NCBI RefSeq assembly: GCF_002891535.1
Contig: NZ_PDZR01000005.1
Coordinates: forward strand, 1 to 64,000
DNA length: 64,000 nt
Direction of reading: 5' to 3'
DNA from: Methylocella silvestris
GTDB taxonomy: Bacteria; Pseudomonadota; Alphaproteobacteria; Rhizobiales; Beijerinckiaceae
Positions 36,732 through 44,481 of the stretch are shown here, in pieces. Both the position numbers and the translations under genes were made by a program. Under the pieces are notes generated by a model. The model made no database searches and was not told the origin of the DNA. It was given only the letters and a program-made list of their open reading frames with translations. Position 1 is the stretch's first letter. Each line of letters starts with the position of its first letter.

Positions 36732-37010
36732 ATGGGCATTTCAATGATCGGCATCATCCGAAACGGCAGGGCGCGGCGCGCCGCCATGGTCGCAGCGGCG
36801 CTGATGGCTTCGGCGGGCGCGGCGTCGGCCGCAAGCGAGCATGGCGCGCCCGCCCCTCGGGATTATTACGGCATCTATGCGGGCGAAGGAGCGGCGCAGT
36901 CGTCGCCCGGCGTCGACGCCATGCAATATGACCATGCCGGCACACGCGGACGTGAAGACGCGGGCGTCAGTCCTTTCCGCCCGGAAGGACCCGGCAATTT
37001 TTCGGACTGA
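36732..37010 (+). CDS. Small exported protein of unknown function
   Basis: 92 residues. A signal peptide (IIRNGRARRAAMVAAALMASAGAASA) is followed by a mature part of about 57 residues rich in Gly, Ala, Asp and Tyr (RDYYGIYAGEGAAQSSPGVDAMQYDHAG, then VSPFRPEGPGNFSD). I do not recognise it. GAAGGAG before the ATG is a good ribosome binding site. The 270 bases upstream are less GC-rich than the surroundings and contain no gene. Confidence 0.7.
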   Translation: MGISMIGIIRNGRARRAAMVAAALMASAGAASAASEHGAPAPRDYYGIYAGEGAAQSSPGVDAMQYDHAGTRGREDAGVSPFRPEGPGNFSD

Positions 37011-37109
37011 CGAACAAGGAGCTGGAGTCAGCGGTCAAAAGGTCGCGCTCCGCTTCGGGAACAGCTGCGGGCGGCTTATCCGCCGCTCGCCGGCCGGGCG
37101 CGGCCTGAC

Positions 37110-38072
37110 TCAGACCACCTCCTCGGGAGCGAGCGCGCAGGCCGTCGTCTCATCCGTCTCGATCTGCAAGGTGACATGGCAGATCCGGAAGCGTTCATTG
37201 AGATGATGCGCCGTATCCATCAGGAAGGCGTCGCCGGGATGGCCGCCCGGCGTCACGAGGTGGCCGGTCAGGGCGATTTCGCTGGTGCTCATCGACCAGA
37301 TATGGAGATCATGCACGGAGGCGACGCCGGGGAGCCCGGCCAGAAAGCCGCGCACATCGCCGACCGCAACGCCCTTCGGGGCGGCGGCGAGCGACATCAC
37401 GACGCTTTCACGCAGCAGCCCCCAGGTGCCGAGAATGATCACGGCGTTGATCACAAGGCTCATCAACGGGTCGAGCCAGAGCTGTCCGGTGACGAGGATC
37501 AGAAGGCCGGCGAGCACGACGCCGGCCGATACTGCCGCATCCGCCGCCATATGCAGAAAAGCGCCCCGGATATTGAGGTCGTCGCCCTGGCCGGAGACGA
37601 ACAGCGCCGCCGTCGCGGCGTTGATGACCATGCCGATCGCCGCCACAGCCATCATCGTTCCCGCGGCGACGGGCTCGGGATCGAAGAAACGGCGGATCGC
37701 CTCATAGCTCAAGGCGCCCGTGGCGACGAGCAGGAACATCGCGTTGAACAGCGCCGCGAGGATCGACGATCCTTTCAACCCATAGGTGAAGCGGCCGGAC
37801 GGCGGACGCGCGGCGAGCATGATCGCGACATAGGCGACGCAAAGGCCGAGCACGTCGGACAAATTATGACCGGCGTCGGCGATCAGCGCCACCGAGTGGG
37901 AGATCAGCCCGTAAACCAGTTCGAGCACGACGATTACGATGTTGAGGCCGATGCCGATGATGAATCGCGGCCCGAAGTTCGTCGGCGCGTGGACGTGCGC
38001 GTGGGAATGCCCATCTGCGTGACCATGGGAATGGTCATGATGCGGATCGCCGTGAGCGTCTGAATTGGTCAT
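37110..38072 (-). CDS. Cation diffusion facilitator, zinc/cobalt exporter
   Basis: 320 residues. The N-terminus is strongly His-rich (HGDPHHDHSHGHADGHSHAHVH), a cytoplasmic metal-capturing tail. Six membrane segments follow with transport-site residues in SVALIADAGHNLSDVLGL (segment 2) and HMAADAAVSAGVV (segment 5), the HxxxD pairs of Zn-CDF proteins. The C-terminal metallochaperone-like domain (GVASVHDLHIWSMSTSEIALTGHLV) is present. It exports Zn2+ (and perhaps Co2+ or Cd2+) in exchange for protons. No metal-responsive regulator is adjacent. Confidence 0.93.
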   Translation of the reverse strand: MTNSDAHGDPHHDHSHGHADGHSHAHVHAPTNFGPRFIIGIGLNIVIVVLELVYGLISHSVALIADAGHNLSDVLGLCVAYVAIMLAARPPSGRFTYGLKGSSILAALFNAMFLLVATGALSYEAIRRFFDPEPVAAGTMMAVAAIGMVINAATAALFVSGQGDDLNIRGAFLHMAADAAVSAGVVLAGLLILVTGQLWLDPLMSLVINAVIILGTWGLLRESVVMSLAAAPKGVAVGDVRGFLAGLPGVASVHDLHIWSMSTSEIALTGHLVTPGGHPGDAFLMDTAHHLNERFRICHVTLQIETDETTACALAPEEVV

Positions 38073-38372
38073 TATCGCGGGTTCCGGTTACTACGGCGGC
38101 CTGCGGAAAAATTGCGCACAATCTTGATCGCCGCGGCGCGTTAAAATCACATGAAAATCACGGCGATGATACAGCGCGCTTCGCTGCGCGCGCGTGACGG
38201 GCGCTGAACGTCCCCAATCGTTACGCCCGCCCCTTCCCAAACGCCTTGCGCCTTGCGCCTTGCGACGGACGGCAGGAGCGGCGATAGAGTGGCGCGGGGG
38301 TCGTCCCGGCGCAAGCGCGCGCGGCGCGCGTCAGACGGGATCGCACGCAGCGCATAAGGGAATGACGCAGGT
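38073..38372. other. Intergenic region between the divergent CDF and MATE genes
   Basis: It carries the promoters of both genes. I see no operator-like palindrome or repeat except alternating GC-rich sequence, and no gene apart from the four-codon frame at its right end (38362-38376). Confidence 0.4.
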
Positions 38373-38376
38373 TTGA
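38362..38376 (+). CDS. Four-codon frame overlapping the MATE start
   Basis: ATG ACG CAG GTT TGA; the TGA overlaps the TTG start of the MATE gene as T-TGA. The geometry is the same as at sdaA. AAGGG lies just upstream, too close to this ATG to serve it well. Possibly chance. Confidence 0.2.
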   Translation: MTQV

Positions 38377-39728
38377 GCTCGAAAGCCGCCGCCGGAAGCG
38401 CGATCTTCACCGAAGGCTCGACGCTGCGCCATGTGCTTGTCATGACCGGCGCGGGCTCGGTCGGCCTGATGTCGATCTTTGTCGTCGATTTCCTGTCGCT
38501 GCTTTATGTGTCGCGCCTTCAGGATCCAAATCTCACCGCTGCGGTCGGCTTCGCGACGCAGGTGCTGTTCTTTTCCGTCTCGGTCAATATCGGCCTTGCG
38601 ATCGCGATCGGCGCCCTCGTGTCGCGCGCGATCGGCGCCGGCCAGCGCGCGCGGGCCCGCTGCCTCGCCGCATCGGGGCTCGTTCATGTCGCCGCCGTCT
38701 CGGCGCTCGTCGGGCTCGTCGGCATGGCGTTCCGGCGCGATATCCTCGCCTTCCTCGGCGCGAGCGGGCCGGCCCTCGATGTCGGCTCCGCCTATCTGAT
38801 GCTGACTCTGCCGGCGACAGTCGGCCTTGGCCTTGGCATGGCGCTCGCCGCCATCCTGCGCGCGGTCGGGGACGCGCGGCGCGCAATGTATGTCACTTTA
38901 TCGGGCGCCGTGGTTACGGCCATCCTCGATCCGATTTTCATCTTCGGCCTCGGCCTTGGCGTCGAGGGCGCGGCGATCGTCACCGTGCTCTCGCGCATCG
39001 CCTTTGTCCTCGTCGGCCTCAGCGGCGCAGTCGGGCGTCATGATCTCGTCGCCCGACCCCGCATGAGGGCGGCGCTCGCCGACGCCGGGATTTTGATGGC
39101 CATCGCCGTTCCCGCGATCCTTACCAATATCGCAGCTCCCGTCGCCAACGCCTATGCGATGAGCGTTTTTTCCAAATTCGGCGCGCCGGTCATCGCGGCG
39201 GTCGCGATCATGGACCGGGTCTCGCCGGTCGCCTTCGGGGTTCTTTTTGCTCTATCGGGCTCGGTCGGTCCGATCCTTGGCCAAAACCTCGGGGCGCAGC
39301 TTTACGACCGGCTGCGGCAGATCTTGAACGGCAGCTTCGGCTTCGCCGCGCTTTACGTGCTCGTCGTGGCGGCGGCCCTGACGCAGGCAGCCCCTCTGCT
39401 CATCAAGCTGTTCGCGGCGAAGGGCGAGACCGCCGACCTCCTGCGTTTTTTCTGCTTTTACTGCGGCGGCCTATGGTTTTTCCTCGGCGGCATTTTCGTC
39501 GCCAACGCCTCTTTCAACAATCTCGGCTTTCCAATCCTGTCGACGGTGTTCAACTGGGGACGCGCGACCGTCGGCACGGTCCCCTTCGTGACCCTTGGGG
39601 CGGCTCAGTTCGGGCCGAAGGGCGGCTATCTCGGGCTCATTGCCGGCGCCGCCCTGTTTGGCGTATTAGCCGTCGTCATGGCATATTTCGTAACCGCCAG
39701 GCTCGGGAGACGAGAAAGCGGCGTTTAG
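38373..39728 (+). CDS. MATE-family efflux transporter
   Basis: A 451-residue protein with about 12 membrane segments in two MATE repeats: LRHVLVMTGAGSVGLMSIFVVDFLSLLYVSRL, GFATQVLFFSVSVNIGLAIAIGALVSRAIGAGQ, and second-half LSGSVGPILGQNLGAQLYDR. It exports cationic compounds using a Na+ or H+ gradient. The start is TTG at 38373, at a natural distance before the first segment. Its first bases overlap the stop of a four-codon frame. No regulator lies next to it. Confidence 0.88.
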   Translation: MSSKAAAGSAIFTEGSTLRHVLVMTGAGSVGLMSIFVVDFLSLLYVSRLQDPNLTAAVGFATQVLFFSVSVNIGLAIAIGALVSRAIGAGQRARARCLAASGLVHVAAVSALVGLVGMAFRRDILAFLGASGPALDVGSAYLMLTLPATVGLGLGMALAAILRAVGDARRAMYVTLSGAVVTAILDPIFIFGLGLGVEGAAIVTVLSRIAFVLVGLSGAVGRHDLVARPRMRAALADAGILMAIAVPAILTNIAAPVANAYAMSVFSKFGAPVIAAVAIMDRVSPVAFGVLFALSGSVGPILGQNLGAQLYDRLRQILNGSFGFAALYVLVVAAALTQAAPLLIKLFAAKGETADLLRFFCFYCGGLWFFLGGIFVANASFNNLGFPILSTVFNWGRATVGTVPFVTLGAAQFGPKGGYLGLIAGAALFGVLAVVMAYFVTARLGRRESGV

Positions 39729-39764
39729 CGGCTCTTTGTTTCGCTCCGGCAGATAGGAACTCCC

Positions 39765-40634
39765 ATGTTCAATCTCTATGAGATCCTGCAGAACGCCCAG
39801 GGCGGCCAGGCCGTGGACAATCTGGCGAAACAGTTCAATATTTCGCCGGAGCAGGCCGACGCCGCCGTCAAGGCGTTGATGCCGGATATGTCGGCCGCCT
39901 TTCTGAAGCAGTCGGCACAGCCTGCCGCCTTTTCCTCGATCCTCGGCGCGCTCGGCGACACGCAGCACATGGCCGCCTTCGCGAACCCCAGCGCGGCTCT
40001 CTCGGGCGAGACGATGCAAAAGGGCTCCGAGGTGCTGACGCAATTGTTTGGCTCGCCGCAGCAGCGCACAGAAGTCGCGCAAAATGCGGCCGCCTTCGCC
40101 GGTCTGCCGCCGGCGCTGATCCAGCAGATGCTGCCGGTGATCGCCTCGATGGTGATGGGCGGCTTGAGCAAGAGCCTCGCTAATCAGGGCCTTGGCGGAT
40201 TGTTCGGGCAGCTCGCCAACGCCGCGAGCCAGGGCGGCCTCGGCTCCATCCTCGGCAGTCTGCTTGGCGGCGCCCAGAGCCAGACCACGCCGCAAGGCGC
40301 GGGTGCGGGCGGCATTCACGCCAATCCACAAGCGGACCAAAGCGCTGCGAACGCCGGCGCCGCCGCCGGAATGGGCGGCCTGGCCGGCATGTTCGGCACG
40401 ATCCTTAGCGGGTTCTTCGGGCAGCAAGCCGCAGCGCCGTCCCAGACCGGATCCGCCCCCGCGGGCGCGCCGCCAAACGCCGCGCCGGGCGGCTTCGATC
40501 CGGCGACGATCCAGGCGGCGCTCGAAGCCCTCACCAAAATGCTGCAGCCCGGAACGCCAGCAGCGCCGACCACCCAGGCGAGCAACCTCCAGGACGAGAT
40601 CAGCTCGATTTTCACCAACAAGAAGCCGTCCTGA
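39765..40634 (+). CDS. DUF937 domain protein
   Basis: 289 residues. The N-terminal MFNLYEILQNAQGGQAVDNLAKQFNISPEQADAAVKALMPDM is the start of DUF937, a helical domain with a 'G...ld.la.ql.ls..qa..a....p' repeat; the second half LTQLFGSPQQRTEVAQNAAAFAGLPPALIQQMLPVIASMVMGG completes it. A low-complexity Gly/Ala/Pro/Gln tail follows. There is no signal peptide. Function unknown. The gene begins 36 bases after the MATE stop and may share its transcript. Confidence 0.85.
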   Translation: MFNLYEILQNAQGGQAVDNLAKQFNISPEQADAAVKALMPDMSAAFLKQSAQPAAFSSILGALGDTQHMAAFANPSAALSGETMQKGSEVLTQLFGSPQQRTEVAQNAAAFAGLPPALIQQMLPVIASMVMGGLSKSLANQGLGGLFGQLANAASQGGLGSILGSLLGGAQSQTTPQGAGAGGIHANPQADQSAANAGAAAGMGGLAGMFGTILSGFFGQQAAAPSQTGSAPAGAPPNAAPGGFDPATIQAALEALTKMLQPGTPAAPTTQASNLQDEISSIFTNKKPS

Positions 40635-40860
40635 GCTTTCACGCGAATTGATCGCCGGCCGCGGCTTGAGCGGTTTCTTCGCGCGCCGCGCTCGCGCAAT
40701 CGGCCTTGAGCCGGAGGCGCCGGATGTCTCGCCGCGGCTGGGCGCGGCGCGCGCCGTTGCGCTGCGGGGCGCGCCCGCTTATGAAGCTTCGCCAATGCGC
40801 GCTTAGGGCTCGCAGCCCGGGGCCATGAATTGCCCTTCGCTTAACCGGATTTATGCATTT

Positions 40861-42243
40861 ATGGCGCGCGACGTCTCCGATTCAACGCTTGTCACGTCGC
40901 AACGCGAACTCGTCGAATGGTTTGAGGCGGGCTCCAAGCCGGCGGAGCGCTTCGCCATCGGCACCGAGCATGAAAAAATTCCGTTCTACGAGCTTTGCCA
41001 TTCGGCGGCGCCCTATCAGGGCAAGCCGGAAGAGGGCCTCGGCGGCGTTCGCGCGCTGCTGCTCGGGATGCGCGACAAGCAGGGCTGGAGCGAAATCTGC
41101 GACGGCGAAAACATCATTGGTCTCCTCGACGAGCGCGGCGGCGGGGCGATCTCCCTCGAGCCCGGCGGACAGTTCGAACTGTCCGGCGCCCCGCTCGCCA
41201 CGATCCATGAAACCGACGCCGAACTCGACCGCCATTTTTCGGCTTTGAAAAGCGTCGCGGCCCCTCTCGGCATGCGGTTTCTGGCTCTCGGCATGAATCC
41301 GAAATGGCGGCTCGACGAAATTCCCCTGATGCCAAAGCAGCGCTATGCGATCATGCGCCGCTATATGCCGAAGGTCGGCGGCCGCGGCCTCGACATGATG
41401 TTCCGCACGGCGACGGTTCAGGCCAATCTCGATTTTTCGAGCGAGGCCGACATGGTGAAGAAGCTGCGGGTTTCGCTGGCGCTGCAGCCGGTCGCGACTG
41501 CGCTGTTCGCCAATTCCCCCTTCACCGACGGCAAGCTGAATGGCTTTCTCTCGGCAAGGTCCGAGATCTGGCGCGACACCGACGCGGCGCGCACGGGCAT
41601 GCTGCCCTTCGCCTTCGAGCCGGGCATGGGCTTTGAGCGCTATGCCGATTATGCGCTCGACGTCCCGATGTATTTCGTGAAGCGCGGCGAGACCTATATC
41701 GACGTCGCGGGTTCAAGTTTTCGCGATCTTCTCGCCGGACGGCTGGCCGCCTGCCCCGGCGAGCGCGCGACCTTGTCGGACTGGGCGAACCATGTGTCGA
41801 CGATCTTTCCCGAGGTGCGGCTGAAGCGCTACCTCGAAATGCGCGGCGCCGACGCCGGCCCGCGGCCGATGCTGACCGCTCTTCCGGCGCTTTTTTCCGG
41901 GCTGCTTTACGATCAGGCCTCGCTCGATCAGGCTTGCGAAATGATCAAATCCTGGACGCAGGAGGATCGCGAGCGGCTGCGCGCCGACACGCCCCGCCTA
42001 GGCCTCGAGGCCAGCATCAAGGGCCGCCCGCTGCGCGATATCGCCCGCGAGACGCTGGCGCTGGCGCGGGCCGGCCTCGAACGGCGCAATCATCTCGACG
42101 CCAAGGGGCGCACGGAAGCGTGTTTTCTCGACCCGCTCGAGCATATCGTTGAAGAGCGGACCGAGGCGGAGCGCCTGATCGAGGCGTTCAAGACGCGTTG
42201 GGCCGGCAGCGTCGATCCGGCTTTCGAACAATGCGTCTACTGA
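40861..42243 (+). CDS. gshA: Glutamate-cysteine ligase, alphaproteobacterial/plant type
   Basis: 460 residues from ATG 40861. It makes gamma-glutamylcysteine, the first step of glutathione synthesis, using ATP. FAIGTEHEKIPFY and ISLEPGGQFELSG are the substrate/metal-binding strands of the plant-like class, followed by RRYMPKVGGRGLDMMFRTATVQANLDFSSE and FEPGMGFERYADYALDVPMYFV. An earlier ATG (40825) adds 12 residues of non-family sequence and is less likely. In methylotrophs glutathione also serves formaldehyde detoxification. gshB is not in the window. Confidence 0.95.
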   Translation: MARDVSDSTLVTSQRELVEWFEAGSKPAERFAIGTEHEKIPFYELCHSAAPYQGKPEEGLGGVRALLLGMRDKQGWSEICDGENIIGLLDERGGGAISLEPGGQFELSGAPLATIHETDAELDRHFSALKSVAAPLGMRFLALGMNPKWRLDEIPLMPKQRYAIMRRYMPKVGGRGLDMMFRTATVQANLDFSSEADMVKKLRVSLALQPVATALFANSPFTDGKLNGFLSARSEIWRDTDAARTGMLPFAFEPGMGFERYADYALDVPMYFVKRGETYIDVAGSSFRDLLAGRLAACPGERATLSDWANHVSTIFPEVRLKRYLEMRGADAGPRPMLTALPALFSGLLYDQASLDQACEMIKSWTQEDRERLRADTPRLGLEASIKGRPLRDIARETLALARAGLERRNHLDAKGRTEACFLDPLEHIVEERTEAERLIEAFKTRWAGSVDPAFEQCVY

Positions 42244-42603
42244 CCCCTTTTGCGAATCACCTCGGTCGGTGCGAGGGAGCCGTGCTTTTCCCCAACGAGT
42301 TTCGCCCTCGCGGGATACGGAGCCTGCTTCGGCGCCGGTCGCGGCGCACATTGGACAAGACCCAAAATGAAGCGAAACCGCTTTAGATAAAAGCCGCTAG
42401 CAGCTGGCGCTCCGCCAACACGCGCAAAGAGACGGCGCCTCTGCGCGGCGCCGGCGTCACAAAACTTCGGTTCCTCGCTTGACGGAGGACAATGGTTGGG
42501 GTTCCGTCAGTCGAGAATGCGAGAGAAAAACTGATTCAGCTTGCTGCGCAGGAACGCTCGTGAAAAGAAGCGCCCCCGCTGCTATTGATGGAAGGTCGAC
42601 GGA
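42244..42603. other. Intergenic region between gshA and the SWIB gene
   Basis: About 360 bases without a credible gene on either strand. I checked it for a tRNA or small RNA cloverleaf and found none I could support. Confidence 0.4.
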
Positions 42604-42930
42604 ATGACGAGTTCAAGCAAGAAAGCCGCTCCGGCAAAAAGCGCCGCCCCGGCCAAGAGCGCCGCAAAGAGCGCCCCCAAGGCCGCTTCGGGCAGCGCTT
42701 TCGCCAAGCCGCTGCAGCCCTCGAAGGAACTGGCCGAGGTGGTGGGATCGGCGCCGCTGCCGCGCACCGAAGTGGTCAGCAAGGTCTGGGAATATATCAA
42801 GAAGCACAAGCTTCAGAATGAAGCGAACAAGCGCGAGATCCTCGCCGACGACAAGCTCAAGGCTGTGTTCGGCCGCGACAAGGTGACGATGTTCGAGATG
42901 AACAAATATCTCGCGCAGCATCTCAAGTAA
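42604..42930 (+). CDS. SWIB/MDM2-domain protein
   Basis: 108 residues: a Lys/Ala/Pro-rich basic tail of about 30 residues (SSKKAAPAKSAAPAKSAAKS), reminiscent of histone H1-like DNA-binding tails, and then a SWIB domain (QPSKELAEVVGSAPLPRTEVVSKVWEYIKKHKLQNEANKREI...LKAVFGRDKVTMFEMNKYLAQHLK). Bacterial SWIB proteins occur in alphaproteobacteria and chlamydiae and are presumed chromatin- or DNA-associated; function is not established. It stands alone between two long non-coding stretches. Confidence 0.92.
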   Translation: MTSSSKKAAPAKSAAPAKSAAKSAPKAASGSAFAKPLQPSKELAEVVGSAPLPRTEVVSKVWEYIKKHKLQNEANKREILADDKLKAVFGRDKVTMFEMNKYLAQHLK

Positions 42931-43176
42931 GCCCGCTCCGCCGGCCTGACGCGCTCTCGCGTCTTTTCAGACCCTCATCGCCGAACGCTGAATACCGGCG
43001 AGTGGGGCATGTTGTCTCGCTTGCTGATGAACAGGCCGGCGATTTCGCGCCGCAGCGGGTCCGGCGCAGGATTTGGCCTGCTCCTGGCGTATCGCTCCTC
43101 TTACGATAACTGTGGCGGAGGCGGGCGGCGGTCGTATGACCGGCTTCCCGCCGCCGCAGATTTGGCGGGGCGCCCA
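42931..43176. other. Intergenic region upstream of the rpmI promoter
   Basis: No gene seen. Notably infC, which often precedes rpmI, is absent. Only scattered short GC-rich inverted repeats are visible. Confidence 0.4.
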
Positions 43177-43204
43177 TTGCTTTCGCCGCGGCTTTCTTTA
43201 TAAA
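43177..43204 (+). promoter_or_regulatory. Probable sigma-70 promoter of rpmI-rplT
   Basis: TTGCTT (43177-43182), a 16-base spacer, TATAAA (43199-43204). It would start transcription near 43211 and give a leader of about 125 bases before rpmI that contains two hairpins. Confidence 0.5.
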
Positions 43205-43254
43205 GCGGCCTTTCGAACCGACCGGCTACCAGGGCTGCCGTGGCGGTTCGTTCG

Positions 43255-43291
43255 CTCGTTCGGAAACGAACGAGAGTGGGCCTCGCCCACT
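43255..43291 (+). promoter_or_regulatory. Two abutting hairpins in the rpmI leader
   Basis: Hairpin 1: CTCGTTCG (43255-43262), loop GAAA, CGAACGAG (43267-43274), a perfect 8-bp stem with a stable GNRA tetraloop. Hairpin 2: AGTGGG (43275-43280), loop CCTCG, CCCACT (43286-43291), a perfect 6-bp stem starting at the very next base. They lie about 45 bases before the rpmI ATG, where a ribosomal-protein autoregulatory leader would be expected (L20 regulates rpmI-rplT in other bacteria). There is no T run, so translation control is likelier than attenuation. Confidence 0.5.
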
Positions 43292-43335
43292 CCATCAATC
43301 AAATAAGGGCTGCAATGCCCGCGGAGACGAGCAAA

Positions 43336-43536
43336 ATGCCCAAACTGAAGACGAAGTCAGGCGCAAAGAAGCGCTTCAAGATCACCGGCACCGGCAAAGT
43401 GCTTTATGCGCAGGCCGGCAAACGGCATGGCATGATCAAGCGGACCAACAAGCAGATCCGTAATCTGCGCGGCACATCCGTGATGTTCAAAAGCGACGGC
43501 GACAATATCATCAAATATTTTCTGCCGAACGGCTGA
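43336..43536 (+). CDS. rpmI: 50S ribosomal protein L35
   Basis: 66 residues, [22 protein letters not shown] and [16 protein letters not shown] being the L35 signature. ATG 43336 is chosen over an in-frame ATG at 43315 because the protein then starts exactly at the family N-terminus; GGAG lies nine bases upstream. It is followed by rplT after 61 bases. The normal upstream neighbour infC is missing here. Confidence 0.97.
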
Positions 43537-43597
43537 ACCCGGCCGTCCTCATACAGGTCCTTTTGAACCCTAGAATTAGCCAGCCCGGAGATCATCC

Positions 43598-43957
43598 ATG
43601 GCGCGAGTCAAACGCGGTGTAACTTCACACGCCAAGCACAAGAAAACCCTCGAAGCGGCAAAAGGCTTTTACGGCCGCCGCAAGAATACGATCCGCGCCG
43701 CCAAGGCGGCCGTCGATCGCTCCATGCAATATGCGACGCGCGACCGCCGCGCCAAGAAGCGCGTGTTTCGCGCGCTCTGGATCCAGCGCCTCAACGCCGC
43801 CGTGCGTGAATTGGGCCTCACCTATTCGCGCTTCATCGACGGGCTCGCCAAGGCCGGGGTCGAGGTCGACCGCAAGGTTTTGTCCGACCTCGCCATCACC
43901 CAGCCCGAGGCGTTCAAGGCGATCGTCGAGAAGGCCAAGTCGGCGCTGCCCGCCTGA
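43598..43957 (+). CDS. rplT: 50S ribosomal protein L20
   Basis: 119 residues, [30 protein letters not shown] being the L20 N-terminus that binds 23S rRNA during early assembly. GGAG is close upstream of the ATG. The usual downstream pheS is absent: a terminator follows directly, and the next genes are on the other strand. Confidence 0.98.
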   Translation: MARVKRGVTSHAKHKKTLEAAKGFYGRRKNTIRAAKAAVDRSMQYATRDRRAKKRVFRALWIQRLNAAVRELGLTYSRFIDGLAKAGVEVDRKVLSDLAITQPEAFKAIVEKAKSALPA

Positions 43958-43989
43958 CCCAAAGGGCGGAGCGGACAGGGATTGTTAGC

Positions 43990-44016
43990 AAAAGGGGCCC
44001 CGCAAGGCCCCTTTTT
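43990..44016 (+). terminator. Rho-independent terminator of rpmI-rplT
   Basis: AAAAGGGGCC (43990-43999) pairs with GGCCCCTTTT (44006-44015) around CCGCAA, and the T run continues to 44016. It is a textbook intrinsic terminator 32 bases behind rplT. Confidence 0.9.
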
Positions 44017-44048
44017 CGTGATTCAATCCATGAAGCGCCGCCGCCGCT

Positions 44049-44477
44049 TCAGCGCGCGTGGCGGCCGGAGACGACGTTGAACGCCAGCCGTTTCTGCCCG
44101 CCTCTGTTGGCCGCCTGCGCACTGCCGTGGCCGTGCCGGTAATGGCCGTAGTGGCGATGACCGGAATGCCGCGAGGCGGAGTGAGCGTGAGAGCGCCCGC
44201 GCGAGGCGTGCCGCGATTGCCGCGGGGCGACGGACTCGGCAGTGTCTGGGTCCTTCACATCCGCTGTCGCGGAGGGATCGCCGTCGCCGCCAAAGTCCTT
44301 CGCCGACGAAATATGGCTGCGCGGGGTCGGCCCGAACCGGGCGAGGCATTGATTATAGGCGTCGGCGGCTTGAATCTTCTCGCAATCGGCGATCGATTCC
44401 GCCCGTGCGGCGGTTGACCCGGCGAGGCCGAAAGCCCCGATCAGGGCCGCAAATGCTATCGTCGCTAGACGCTTCAC
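44049..44477 (-). CDS. Exported His-rich protein of unknown function
   Basis: 142 residues with a signal peptide (IAFAALIGAFGLAGSTAARA). Mature part: two cysteines in ESIADCEKIQAADAYNQCLARFGP, probably a disulfide, then an acidic linker and a His/Arg/Ser-rich segment (SRHASRGRSHAHSASRHSGHRHYGHYRHGH) able to bind metal. I do not recognise a family beyond 'exported, His-rich'. It starts four bases after pheT stops and is likely co-transcribed with it. Confidence 0.72.
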   Translation of the reverse strand: MKRLATIAFAALIGAFGLAGSTAARAESIADCEKIQAADAYNQCLARFGPTPRSHISSAKDFGGDGDPSATADVKDPDTAESVAPRQSRHASRGRSHAHSASRHSGHRHYGHYRHGHGSAQAANRGGQKRLAFNVVSGRHAR

Positions 44478-44481
44478 CTTC

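Noticed and set aside
42244-42603. A possible tRNA or small RNA in the gap before the SWIB gene.
   Set aside because: No T-loop or cloverleaf pairing and no terminator could be found.
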